A stretch of 64,000 nucleotides of DNA from Pseudomonadota bacterium (GCA_023423275.1 JAFAFW010000082.1:1-64000), one strand, 5' to 3'; positions 43,311 to 51,584 are shown, counted from the stretch's first letter. Notes: generated from the sequence alone by a model not told the origin. Numbers and translations are program-made.

Positions 43311-44705
43311 ATGTCAGATTGTCGGATCGAGACGTGCAGCGAGCGGAAGAGAAGCCCGTTGAAGCGAGTCCTGGTCGCCAATCGCGGAGAGATCGCACTG
43401 CGGATCATCCGCGCGTGCCGGAAGCTCAATCTGGAGACCGTGGCGGTCTACTCTCAGGCCGACGATAACTGCGCGCACGTCTGGGCTGCGGACCGCGCCG
43501 TCTGCATCGGTCCGGCGCCGGTAGCGAAAAGTTATCTCGATATGTCGGCGATCCTGCAGGTCGCGCGGGCGACAGGGTGCGATGCGCTGCATCCCGGCTA
43601 TGGATTCCTTTCCGAACGCGCTGCCTTTGCGTCCGCATGTGAAGCGGAGGGGATTACGTTCATCGGTCCGTCCGCGCAGTCGATATCCACGATGGGAGAT
43701 AAGGCGGAGGCGCGCCGCACGGCCAAACGTTTCGGCGTTCCTGTCGTCCCCGGCTCGGAAGGGGCCTTCACGGATGTTGCGGCGGCGACGCGGCAGGTTG
43801 ACGCCATCGGCTATCCGGTCCTGCTCAAAGCGCTCGCGGGCGGGGGAGGGCGCGGCATGCGGGTTGCACCCGATGCTGCCACCTTCGCGGCCTTGTTTGC
43901 ACAGGCCAGCGGAGAAGCGCAGGCGGCATTCGGAGACGGCGGAATCTATCTGGAGCGCTTTATCCCGAAGGTGCGGCACATCGAGGTGCAGGTCTTTGGC
44001 GACAAGCACGGCCGCGCGATGCATCTATGGGAGCGCGATTGCAGTGTGCAACGGCGTCATCAGAAGCTGATCGAGGAGGGGCCATCGCCGGTTCTCGACG
44101 CGGACACGCGCGAGGCGATATGCAACGCGGCCGTGCGGCTGGTGGAGGGCATCGGCTATGTCGGGGCCGGTACGGTCGAGTTCATTTACGACGTCACACG
44201 CGGTGAATTCTATTTCATCGAGATGAATACGCGGATTCAGGTCGAACATCCGGTGACGGAGATGCTGACCGGCGTCGATTTGATCGCGGAGCAGTTGCGC
44301 GTTGCCGCCGGAGAGCCGCTCTCTTTCCCGCAAGATGGTGTCGGGACACGCGGGCACGCGATCGAATTACGCATCAATGCCGAGAATCCCGACCGAGGAT
44401 TCATGCCTGCTCCCGGCACGCTGACGACGTGGCAGCCGCCGCGAATGCCGAATGTGCGTTTCGACAGCCATGTCTATCGCGGATACGCGGTGCCCACGTA
44501 TTACGATTCCCTGCTCGGAAAGCTGATCGTATTCGGCGAAAACCGCGAAGCTGCCATTGCGCAGGCGAAATTGGCGCTCGATGCCTTTCGCGTCGAAGGG
44601 CTTGCGACAACCCTTGAGTTTCATCGCCGTGTTCTGGCCCATCCTGATTTCGTCGATGGGTCTGTGCACACACGCTGGGTCGAGACGGATTTTGCCAATG
44701 CCTGA
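43311..44705 (+). CDS. Biotin carboxylase subunit (AccC-like)
   Basis: A 464-residue ATP-grasp biotin carboxylase that carboxylates the biotin of a carrier protein with bicarbonate and ATP. It has the ANRGEIALRI start block, HPGYGFLSE, Lys173 and the Gly-rich loop GGGGRGM (177-183), the EKxx-like region SVQRRHQKLIEEGPSP and the signature FIEMNTRIQVEHPVTE. ATG 43311 is annotated; TTG 43359, with GGAAGAG upstream, would begin the protein in the standard way (LKRVLVANRGE) and is a real alternative. The stop overlaps the carboxyltransferase start by eight bases. It is first in a three-gene operon that is probably not the housekeeping acetyl-CoA carboxylase. Confidence 0.92.
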   Translation: MSDCRIETCSERKRSPLKRVLVANRGEIALRIIRACRKLNLETVAVYSQADDNCAHVWAADRAVCIGPAPVAKSYLDMSAILQVARATGCDALHPGYGFLSERAAFASACEAEGITFIGPSAQSISTMGDKAEARRTAKRFGVPVVPGSEGAFTDVAAATRQVDAIGYPVLLKALAGGGGRGMRVAPDAATFAALFAQASGEAQAAFGDGGIYLERFIPKVRHIEVQVFGDKHGRAMHLWERDCSVQRRHQKLIEEGPSPVLDADTREAICNAAVRLVEGIGYVGAGTVEFIYDVTRGEFYFIEMNTRIQVEHPVTEMLTGVDLIAEQLRVAAGEPLSFPQDGVGTRGHAIELRINAENPDRGFMPAPGTLTTWQPPRMPNVRFDSHVYRGYAVPTYYDSLLGKLIVFGENREAAIAQAKLALDAFRVEGLATTLEFHRRVLAHPDFVDGSVHTRWVETDFANA

Positions 44706-46149
44706 CCGTGCACCAATCCGCCTGATCGATGTTACGTTGCGCGACGCGCATCAATGTCTGTGGGCGACGCGCATGACCACCGGCATGATGCGTGAGCTTG
44801 CGCCGCGCCTTGATCGCGCCGGCTTCGAGGCGATCGATCTGGTTGGCGGCGCGGTGTTCGACGTCTGCGTCCGCTACCTGCGCGAAGACCCCTGGGAACG
44901 CATGCGTATCCTGTCCTCGTGGGTAACGAACACGCCGCTGATCATCCACACGCGCGGGCAGAGCCTGTTCACATTCGAGTTCTTCGCCGACGACGTCGTC
45001 GAGTTGGCCGCTGAACGCTTCGTTGCAAACGGCATGCGCTATCACACGCCTTACGATGCGCTCAACGACATGCGCAATCTTGAGATCCCCATTAAGGCGG
45101 GCAAGCGTCACGGGATGTATGTGGCGGCAGGACTGGTCTTCACGCATAGTCCGGTTCACACCGATGCCTATTATGTGCGCAAGGCGAAGGACCTCATCAG
45201 GCTGGGCGCCGATGCGATCTTCCTCAAGGATGCCAGCGGGCTGCTGACCCCGGAACGCGTCGCGACGTTGGTGCCTGCAGTCAAGGGCGTGTTGGGGAAG
45301 CGCCCGCTGCAGATCCATACGCACTGCAATTCGGGCCTCGCTCCCTATGTCGTCCTACAGGCGGTGACGCACGGTGTCGATGTCGTGCATACGGCAACGT
45401 CAACGCTGGCGAATGGCGTATCCCATGCGCCGACGGAGCGGGTGGTGGCCAACCTGCGACGCCGCGGACACGAAGTGCCCCTCGATCTCGCGCTCGTCCG
45501 CGAAGTCGCGGAACGCCTCGCCTATATCGCCGAAAAGGAAGGCAAGCCGATCGGCACGCCGAATGAATACGATGAGTTTCATTTTCTGCATCAATGCCCC
45601 GGCGGGATGGTTTCGAATCTCGCGTATCAGCTCGAAACCATGGGACTGAAGGGCCGTCTCGAAGAAATCCTCGAAGAGGCTTGGCACGTCCGGGAAGATC
45701 TGGGTTATCCGATCGTGGTCAGCCCGTTTGCGCAGTACATCGTTACGCAGGCGGTGTTGAATGTCGTTGGCCGGGATAAAGGGCGCGCGCGCTACGACAC
45801 GGTGCCGGATGAGGTGCGCCTCTATGCGCGCGGCGGATACGGCGAGATCGCAGGCACGATCGAACCCAACCTCTACGACAAGATCGCGCGAGGTGCGGAG
45901 CCGATCAAGGAACGGCCGGGCGCGCTGGTTCCGCCGGCGCTGGAGCGGATCCGCAAATCGCGGGGACCGTTCAAATCCGACGACGATCTGTTGCTCGCGG
46001 CATTTTATGACGACACGCAATTCAAGGCGCTGAAGGATGCGGGGCCGATCAATCCGGACTATCCGCTGATGGAGACGCCGCTGCTGACGCTGGTGAAAGA
46101 ACTGTCTCAGCGGCCAGACATAAAAACATTCGCGCTCCGGCAGGCCTGA
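44698..46149 (+). CDS. PycB/OadA-like carboxyltransferase lacking the biotin domain
   Basis: A 483-residue carboxyltransferase of the pyruvate carboxylase/oxaloacetate decarboxylase/transcarboxylase-5S type. The metal and substrate site is kept: Arg15-Asp16 and Gln19 in VTLRDAHQCLWATRM, Arg86 in HTRGQSLF, Lys177 (the lysine carboxylated in relatives) in FLKDASGLLTP, and His207/His209 in IHTHCNSG. Where pyruvate carboxylases have a catalytic Thr in a GTSQP-type motif, this protein has Gly240-Val241-Ser-His-Ala, so Thr is replaced by Val. It ends before any biotin domain; the carrier is a separate gene 23 bases on. ATG 44698 overlaps the AccC stop. It should transfer CO2 to, or from, a 2-oxoacid-like substrate that remains unknown. 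Confidence 0.87.
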   Translation: MPDRAPIRLIDVTLRDAHQCLWATRMTTGMMRELAPRLDRAGFEAIDLVGGAVFDVCVRYLREDPWERMRILSSWVTNTPLIIHTRGQSLFTFEFFADDVVELAAERFVANGMRYHTPYDALNDMRNLEIPIKAGKRHGMYVAAGLVFTHSPVHTDAYYVRKAKDLIRLGADAIFLKDASGLLTPERVATLVPAVKGVLGKRPLQIHTHCNSGLAPYVVLQAVTHGVDVVHTATSTLANGVSHAPTERVVANLRRRGHEVPLDLALVREVAERLAYIAEKEGKPIGTPNEYDEFHFLHQCPGGMVSNLAYQLETMGLKGRLEEILEEAWHVREDLGYPIVVSPFAQYIVTQAVLNVVGRDKGRARYDTVPDEVRLYARGGYGEIAGTIEPNLYDKIARGAEPIKERPGALVPPALERIRKSRGPFKSDDDLLLAAFYDDTQFKALKDAGPINPDYPLMETPLLTLVKELSQRPDIKTFALRQA

Positions 46150-46172
46150 CGCGCAACAGGGAGAATAACGCT

Positions 46173-46652
46173 GTGTCACTGACCTATAAGGACGTCGCGG
46201 ATATCCTGAAGATCATCGACGCCAGTCAACTCGATGAGATCGTCATCGAAATGGACGGGATGAAACTGCACGTCCGGCGTAGCGCGGGCGGTGGAGCGAC
46301 GTCACTTGCCCCGGCGCCCGCCACCACTCCGATTTCGCCGGTAACGCCAGCCGCCATGCCGGCCAATCCGGCGCCCAAAGCAAATTCAGCGGCTTCGGTT
46401 CAACCACTCGCTGGTCACGCCGTGCGTTCGCCGATGGTCGGCACGTTTTATCGGGCGCCGTCTCCCAGTGAGCCGCCGTTTGTAGAGGTTGGCCGCCAGG
46501 TGAAGAGCGGCGATACGTTGTGCCTGATCGAGGTCATGAAACTGTTCACGACCATCACCACTGACCGGGAGGGCCGCGTCACGCAAATTCTGCCGGATAA
46601 CGGCGATCTGGTTGAATTCGACCAGATCCTGTTCGTGATCGATCCGGCCTGA
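46173..46652 (+). CDS. Biotin carboxyl carrier protein (AccB-like)
   Basis: A 159-residue carrier. The N-terminal helix region (1-35) resembles AccB (DILKIIDASQLDEIVIEMDGMKLHVRR). An Ala/Pro linker (about 42-80) follows, then the biotinyl domain with the AccB-type protruding thumb SPMVGTFYRAPSPSEPPFVEVG and the biotinylation motif EVMKLF, Lys123. The EVMKLF form, rather than EAMKM, is seen in secondary carriers. The start is GTG 46173 with AGGGAG upstream. It completes an AccC-PycB-AccB set in which the biotin parts look acetyl-CoA-carboxylase-like and the transferase pyruvate-carboxylase-like. Confidence 0.92.
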   Translation: MSLTYKDVADILKIIDASQLDEIVIEMDGMKLHVRRSAGGGATSLAPAPATTPISPVTPAAMPANPAPKANSAASVQPLAGHAVRSPMVGTFYRAPSPSEPPFVEVGRQVKSGDTLCLIEVMKLFTTITTDREGRVTQILPDNGDLVEFDQILFVIDPA

Positions 46653-46661
46653 CCGTCGCGT

Positions 46662-47741
46662 CTACGGCGCGTCGCCATACGCAAGACGGACGCCATAGCG
46701 GCCGCCCATCTCATCGAGTTCCGCCAGCACGCCAAGCCCGAGCGGGATGCCCGATTTCCGAAGCGCAATCGCGCTCAACGCCTCGCGCTCGCCGGGCATA
46801 TGGATGCGCTCGACTCCGGGTGCGCGCCGTGCGTTGCGCATATCGCCGATCGCCTTATCCATGCGCTGCTTATAGGCGGCAACGTTCTCGAAGAGATCAA
46901 TCGGCAAAACGCCGAACAGGTGTCCGACATTCTGTGGCCGGTCGAGATCCTCATACATGTGCGTGACTTCGCGGCCGAAGTGCGCGCCGGACAGCATGGT
47001 GCTGAGCAAGCCGATGGTCATGGTCAGCGCATAGCCCTTGGGTCCGCCGACCGGCTGAACAAATCCCTTCAGCGCCTCTACGGCGTCCGTCGTCGGCTGG
47101 CCGTCCGGGCCAACCGCCCAATCCGGAGGGATGGCGACCCCTTCTTTGGCCGCAACGATGATCTTGCCGCGCGCCGCGACGGAGCAGGCCATGTCGAGGA
47201 CGATCGGATGTTCCTTGCCCGCGGGCATCGCCACCGCGAACGGATTGTTGCCGAGCATGGCTTCCGCGCCACCCCATGGCACCATGTGATTGATGCCACC
47301 GATGGTGGTCGCGATGCCGATCATATCGTGCGCGCACGCCATCTTGGCGAATTCGGCGGCTGCACCGAAATGATTGCTGTTGCGCACGGAGACGAAGGTG
47401 CAGACGCGATTGGTGCGCGCTTTCTCGATGGCGATCTGCATCGCTCGGAGGCTGACGATCTGTCCCATGCCGTTGTCGCCGTCGACGACGGCCGAGCTTG
47501 GCGTCTCATGGACGGTGCGGATATGCGGACGTGGATTGGTCGCGCGTGTCGCGAGGCGCTGAACGTAGATCGGCATGCGCACGACACCGTGCGATTCGAC
47601 GCCGCGCAGATCGGCCTCGACGAGATTATCGATGATCTCGACGGCATCCGAAGGCGGCACGTCGACCTTCGTCAGCACCGCAATGCAAAAATCCTTCAGC
47701 GCCTTGACGGGAACGGCTCGCGTTTCTTCGGCGATGCTCAT
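46662..47741 (-). CDS. Ldh2/malate-L-lactate dehydrogenase family oxidoreductase
   Basis: A 359-residue NAD(P)-dependent 2-hydroxyacid (or imine) dehydrogenase of the Ldh2/YlbC/YiaK/ComC fold, distinct from Rossmann enzymes. Key blocks are ADLRGVESHGVVRMPIYVQRL with the catalytic His, VRNSNHFGAAAEFAKMA, GGAEAMLGNNPFAVAMP and VGGPKGYALTMTIGLLS. ATG 47741 has GAGGAC upstream. It is convergent with the carboxylase operon, with only 9 bases between stops. A product or precursor of the carboxylase, as a 2-oxoacid, would suit this enzyme; this link is by position only. Confidence 0.9.
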   Translation of the reverse strand: MSIAEETRAVPVKALKDFCIAVLTKVDVPPSDAVEIIDNLVEADLRGVESHGVVRMPIYVQRLATRATNPRPHIRTVHETPSSAVVDGDNGMGQIVSLRAMQIAIEKARTNRVCTFVSVRNSNHFGAAAEFAKMACAHDMIGIATTIGGINHMVPWGGAEAMLGNNPFAVAMPAGKEHPIVLDMACSVAARGKIIVAAKEGVAIPPDWAVGPDGQPTTDAVEALKGFVQPVGGPKGYALTMTIGLLSTMLSGAHFGREVTHMYEDLDRPQNVGHLFGVLPIDLFENVAAYKQRMDKAIGDMRNARRAPGVERIHMPGEREALSAIALRKSGIPLGLGVLAELDEMGGRYGVRLAYGDAP

Positions 47742-47937
47742 CGGAATGTCCTCGGTTTGGAGATCGAATACGCCAAGCGGCCACGAGCCTGTCAACAGTG
47801 GCGTCACCAGCACCTGGCACGGTGTGACTCTGGATTGGTCAGCCCACAAACAGGGTTCAGGATGCCGCGGGATACGTGAGGTTATTCGGGCGTCTCCGCT
47901 CAGGCTACGATGATCGGTTCGACACGAGGGTATCGAC

Positions 47938-48387
47938 CTATAAGGCGAGTTTCAGTCCCGCATGTGTATGCTCGAAGCCGAGCCGCTCGTAGAAGCGGAT
48001 CGCATCGGTTCGCTGCAGGTCGGAGGTGAGTTGCACGATGCTGCAACCCTGTCGGCGTGCTTCCTCAATTGCCCAGCCGATCAGGCCGGCGCCGGCCCCG
48101 CCACCACGGGCATCGGAGGCAATGCGCACGGATTCGATCTGCCCACGCAGGGCACCGCCGCGGGAAAGACCGGGAATGATGCTGAGCTGCAGGCTACCGA
48201 CGATACGATCCCCGTCCGTCATCACCACGAGGTGCTGCGCCGGGTCGGCGTCAATGGCGGCGAAGGCGGTTTTGTAGGGCGACAAGTCGGCGATGTTGTC
48301 CCGGCTACGACCGAGGATGTCGTCGTTGAGCAGTGCGACGATTGCCGACAGGTCGTCGATGGTCGCGTTGCGAACGGTGAGGGTCAC
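47938..48387 (-). CDS. GNAT family N-acetyltransferase
   Basis: A 149-residue acetyl-CoA-dependent N-acetyltransferase. The N-terminal strand is LTVRNATIDDLSAIVALLNDD; the CoA-binding motif is IASDARGGGAGAGLIGWAIEEARRQG with the R/Q-xxG-x-G/A pattern; the C-terminal FYERLGFEHTHAGLKLAL is standard. The GTG at 48387 (VTLTVRNA) is the likely start, as the frame upstream enters the tRNA-Pro gene. The acceptor substrate is unknown. Confidence 0.88.
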   Translation of the reverse strand: MTLTVRNATIDDLSAIVALLNDDILGRSRDNIADLSPYKTAFAAIDADPAQHLVVMTDGDRIVGSLQLSIIPGLSRGGALRGQIESVRIASDARGGGAGAGLIGWAIEEARRQGCSIVQLTSDLQRTDAIRFYERLGFEHTHAGLKLAL

Positions 48388-48473
48388 GAAAGCTTCACTA
48401 TGTGGTGCTGAGCGAAGGACTTGTAGTCGACACGATCCTCGACACCCTGTGATGCGCAAGTCCCGGATTTCAT

Positions 48474-48550
48474 TGGTCGGAGCGGGGAGATTCGAACTCC
48501 CGACCCCTTGCTCCCGAAGCAAGTGCGCTACCAGGCTGCGCTACGCTCCG
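48474..48550 (-). tRNA. tRNA-Pro (anticodon CGG)
   Basis: A 77-base cloverleaf on the minus strand, including encoded CCA. The acceptor stem CGGAGCG/CGCTCCG is perfect. The anticodon stem-loop is CTTGC-TTCGGGA-GCAAG with CGG at the anticodon positions, and the T-arm is GGGAG-TTCGAAT-CTCCC. It reads CCG codons. Confidence 0.95.
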
Positions 48551-48809
48551 CCCGACCGTGAGCGGGTATTCGCCCCGCCGCGCCAGATAAACGCCCGGCG
48601 CCCCGCCTTATAGCCGCGACCCTCTCCGTCTGCAAGGAATTGAAGCGCCTTCGACGCATTTTCAAGACGCTCCCGCAACGGTCCGGCGGGCGTGGTCATG
48701 ACGCCGCAGGGGTTACTGTGGCGATAGCTTGTAGCTGTCTGAAACGATTGCCGAAAGATGCTGACCACCTTGATACCCAGGCCAAACATCGGTACAGGAG
48801 TGCGGTCGT

Positions 48810-48884
48810 TGGGGCGTAGCCAAGTGGTAAGGCAACGGATTTTGATTCCGTCATTCCCAGGTTCGAGTCCTGGCGCCCCAGCCA
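48810..48884 (+). tRNA. tRNA-Gln (anticodon UUG)
   Basis: A 75-base cloverleaf with encoded CCA. The acceptor stem is TGGGGCG/CGCCCCA, the anticodon stem-loop ACGGA-TTTTGAT-TCCGT with TTG, and the T-arm CCAGG-TTCGAGT-CCTGG. A decayed tyrosine recombinase starts 6 bases after its 3' end, the usual arrangement for an island inserted at a tRNA. Confidence 0.95.
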
Positions 48885-48890
48885 ATGATT

Positions 48891-49349
48891 TCAACGGGTT
48901 AGATAGGATCTGGTGGGGCCATTCCCACTCGCCGAACTGGCTCCATTCCCACTCACGCACTCTTTTCGTTCCGCCAGACCCTCCGATTCGAGGTAGGAAC
49001 GACGCTGCCGGGCGGCCGCCAGATGCTGCTGTTCGGTCCGCTTGACGTAGATCCGGGCGGCCTGCGGCGTCCGATGCCCGGACAGGGCCATGACGCCCTG
49101 CTCTGTTATGCCGGCATCTCCCAGCAGTGTCATTCCGCCGTGGCGACAGGCCGCCAGCGTGACGTGCTTGTCCAGGCCAGCCTTGGCCCGGGCCTCCTGA
49201 ACCAGGTGCTCGGCGTAGCTTTGGCTGTAGAGGCGCCCTGACGCGTCCTTTCTGCCCCGCGAGGGCTGCAGGATCACGATCGGCACCAGCTTCGGCAGCT
49301 TGGCCGCCCATGACCTCTGGACGTTCAGCGGGCTGACTGGCACAGGCAT
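48891..49349 (-). pseudogene. Truncated tyrosine recombinase (integrase) remnant
   Basis: Only the C-terminal catalytic part survives. LAACRHGGMTLLGDAGI, then SGHRTPQAARIYVKRT, contain the Arg-His-x-x, His and nucleophile Tyr elements of phage-type integrases, and QQHLAAARQRRSYLE is typical of their ends. The frame opens only about 170 codons upstream and the N-terminal half, with the first catalytic Arg and arm-binding domain, is absent. It lies tail-first against tRNA-Gln, which was probably its attachment site. No copy of the tRNA 3' end was seen further right, so the island is likely deleted or decayed. The exact 5' boundary is approximate. Confidence 0.7.
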
Positions 49350-49551
49350 GCTTGGCGCATTGGCTGGCCTATTATCCGCGATTCTCATGGCCATGCTGAT
49401 GATCACCTATCATGCGAATAGCATGCGAACCCGTTTCCCAAGCGCTAGCAGATTGTTTCCGCACGGCGCGTCGGTGGTCTACGCTAAGCCGCGACCAACA
49501 CCGAATTCCGGCTCTAGACATTCATCGTCCGTTTACGGTCTGGTCAGCGAA

Positions 49552-49794
49552 TCAGAGATTCGCACACCGGCCAAGCCTATGCGCACACTGCCCTTGCGCA
49601 ATTGTGGTGTTGTTTCGTTTGAGCGTTGCCTCAGCCGGATGCCAAGGGTGACGTTGACCGCAGTGTGGACAAAGCGCAGTCATCGTGGAATCCGGAAGGC
49701 TGCCGAAACTTCGCGCATCCATTTGGACGCCAGCGTCGAAGTCGTGTCCGGTCAAAGGACATCGCAGCACAAGCAGACCTATACCATGCGGCAT
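49552..49794 (-). CDS. Small zinc-ribbon hypothetical protein
   Basis: An 80-residue product from ATG 49794, with GGAAAGG upstream. The middle shows two short Cys motifs: LRCPLTGHDFDAGVQMD, then TALCPHCGQRHPWHPAEA, giving Cys-x-x-Cys plus histidines that could hold one zinc. The layout (RCP-TG-x-x-x-x-TG ... CPxCxxxHxW) matches many unnamed 60-80-residue proteins in related bacteria. The last 25 residues look random, so the true end may be eroded. Function unknown. Confidence 0.45.
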   Translation of the reverse strand: MPHGIGLLVLRCPLTGHDFDAGVQMDARSFGSLPDSTMTALCPHCGQRHPWHPAEATLKRNNTTIAQGQCAHRLGRCANL

Positions 49795-50337
49795 GTTCGG
49801 GCACCTTTCCAAAGGTAGCCCCCCATCTGCGAACACACAAAAGTTGTCCGCGCAAAGTATTTCTATCAGTGGATTGTCTCAGAATTGTAATAATTGCCTA
49901 TGGCGTTTCGTCGCCCGGACTTTGACATTAATCAAAATCGCCGCGCCGTCGCTTCGGCGACGTGTTCGGGCAAGGACAGATGGGTCAGCGTAACCCATCC
50001 GTCTATCTGGTTGACGGTTTTGCGGATCAGTCCTGTGTGAACAGGCCCGCGCGCGAATGACAACCGGCGTCGAAAACTGGCCCCGCCTCCAATTTCTCCG
50101 CTGCTCTGCTACGCGCCACAGCTCCGCGCTTGGCGAGCAGCCCGCTAACCGTAGTTTCGGCTGATGGATGTCCTCTTCCGTTCCGCTTGAAAAGGTAGAG
50201 CGATGCGGTTTGTGCCCAAAGGTCCGCATTCCGCGAAGCCGGAATAGTCCGCCCCATCGTGGCAGATGGCAACTTCGCGATCTCCTGCAATTCTCACGAT
50301 CGGAGGGGCAACCAGGGCGAGCAATGATCGCAAGCCG
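49795..50337. other. Gene-poor, lower-GC interval
   Basis: No credible gene was found: frames on both strands lack family features and ribosome sites. Composition is less GC-rich than flanking genes, consistent with decayed island DNA. A short palindrome GATGGGT/ACCCATC (49979-49999) is present without a U-tract. Confidence 0.5.
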
Positions 50338-50505
50338 CCCTGCGCCTCTTGCAGGGCTGTGCTGATATATTTGGCAGATGACTGTTTGATGAACAGTGTT
50401 AACCTAACTTCACCTGGGGCAGCGGGTTGAAGGTTGTCACCAGGTTGAGGGCACCCGCGCGCCACGCGAACCACCCGAACCCCCAAGCGCGCGGGTGTTT
50501 TCTCT
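50338..50505 (+). ncRNA. Candidate structured small RNA ending in an intrinsic terminator
   Basis: Four successive hairpins lie on the plus strand with no reading frame: CCCTGC/GCAGGG (50338-50356), ACTGTT/AACAGT (50381-50397), ACCTGG/CCAGGT (50412-50445), then an 11-bp CACCCGCGCGC/GCGCGCGGGTG stem (50452-50497) followed by TTTTCTCTC. A terminator this strong with no gene upstream implies a non-coding transcript. The 5' end is not fixed, as no convincing promoter was seen, and it matches no RNA family I know. Confidence 0.4.
50452..50505 (+). terminator. Strong intrinsic terminator
   Basis: A perfect 11-bp stem (50452-50462 with 50487-50497) is directly followed by TTTTCTCTC. It terminates plus-strand transcription where no plus-strand gene is evident. 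Confidence 0.75.
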
Positions 50506-50607
50506 CAGATGGCTGACGCGCGCACATCCGACATCAATCCGGCAAATGCTTTGCACGCCCTGTCTCGACGGCTGCCCGCAGGCACCGTGGCCAATCATCC
50601 GGCTCAA

Positions 50608-50648
50608 CAAAAAATAGCGCCTCGCAGGGCGTAACCCTCGAGGCGCTA
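50608..50648 (-). terminator. Intrinsic terminator on the minus strand
   Basis: TAGCGCCTCG (50615-50624) and CGAGGCGCTA (50639-50648) form a perfect 10-bp stem, extended by AGGG/CCCT inside. Read on the minus strand it is followed by six U (A-run 50609-50614). It would end transcription from the TetR gene, 236 bases after that gene's stop, or from an RNA within that gap. Confidence 0.8.
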
Positions 50649-50883
50649 AAAGGGGATCTGATATGTAATCAGAGAACTGACAAAGCGTTGCTTCGTTTAC
50701 ATGAGCCTTGATGTGCTCGTTTCCCGGTACGCCGGGGACCGATTGAAAAGTCTCATGTTTCGGATGATTCGGTCAAGATGGTCCGCAGCAGGACTGGTCG
50801 TGTGTTGCCTCCCGGCCAATCAGGTGCGGGCCAGCCGGCGAAAATGTTGACCTAATTTGCGCGTGCTGAAACGCGCAGACGCG

Positions 50884-51468
50884 TCATCCGTCGAGTGCTT
50901 TGCGGACCGCGTTGAGAATATCGTCGGACACCGGATGACCGGTCGTTGCCCGTGCCAGCACGATCGCTCCCACGAGCATCGCCACCGAGGCGAGCGTTTC
51001 GGACCTTCGCGCAGGAGATCTGCGCGGCGACATGAAGCCGGACATTTCGCCGATCAAATCCTCAAGATCCTCAGCAAACGCGTCGCGGATAGGGGCGCGT
51101 TCCTGGGTGCGCGCCACATCACTAGCGAGCGCAGCGGCAGGACATCCAGTCCCCGGATTGTCGCGATGGGGCTTGCTGGTGTACCGGGCGATGAACTCGC
51201 CGCGCATGGCCTGGGTGTCGGAGCCATGGCGCGTGCTCAAGCGTTTCTGGTGCTGCCGGGCCTGTTCGAACGCGAGTTTGCAGGCTTCTGCCGCGAGGGC
51301 CTCCTTCGATACGAAATGACCGTAAAACGCACCATGCGTCAGACCGGCTTCTGCCATCACGCCGGGCAGGCTGATGCCGTCGATGCCGTGTTTCCGAAAG
51401 AGACGCGCAGCGGCTGCGATGATGTCTTTGCGATGTTGCTCAGTCTGCTTTCGCGAAACGCGAGGCAT
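50884..51468 (-). CDS. TetR family transcriptional regulator
   Basis: A 194-residue repressor-type regulator. The N-terminal helix-turn-helix is IIAAAARLFRKHGIDGISLPGVMAEAGLTHGAFYGHFVSKEAL (about 15-57), the TetR hallmark. The C-terminal ligand domain includes GCPAAALASDVAR, seen in regulators of the AcrR/NemR-like branch that respond to electrophiles or drugs. ATG 51468 is preceded by GGAGGG. It is followed at a short distance upstream by the FAD monooxygenase gene on the same strand, a possible target. Confidence 0.9.
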   Translation of the reverse strand: MPRVSRKQTEQHRKDIIAAAARLFRKHGIDGISLPGVMAEAGLTHGAFYGHFVSKEALAAEACKLAFEQARQHQKRLSTRHGSDTQAMRGEFIARYTSKPHRDNPGTGCPAAALASDVARTQERAPIRDAFAEDLEDLIGEMSGFMSPRRSPARRSETLASVAMLVGAIVLARATTGHPVSDDILNAVRKALDG

Positions 51469-51584
51469 GGGGACGTGCCCTCCAAGGATGGTGTTCGCAA
51501 CGGTATCATCATGGCCGCTTCCGCCCATTGATCCTCGTCACGATGATCCCGGTCGCGAGAGCCTATCACGTCAATGCGTTGAGG

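Noticed and set aside
48541..49311. Long minus-strand open frame crossing tRNA-Gln and tRNA-Pro
   Set aside because: It reads through both tRNA genes and antiparallel to good features, has a low-complexity Gly/Arg-rich translation and no family similarity.
50027..50486. Minus-strand frames at 50027-50290 and 50145-50486 as genes
   Set aside because: They overlap each other, have no ribosome site or family features, and the second runs across the plus-strand terminator stem.
48885..50900. Duplicate of the tRNA-Gln 3' end as an attachment site
   Set aside because: No second copy of the TTCGAGTCCTGGCGCCCC segment was seen in the window.
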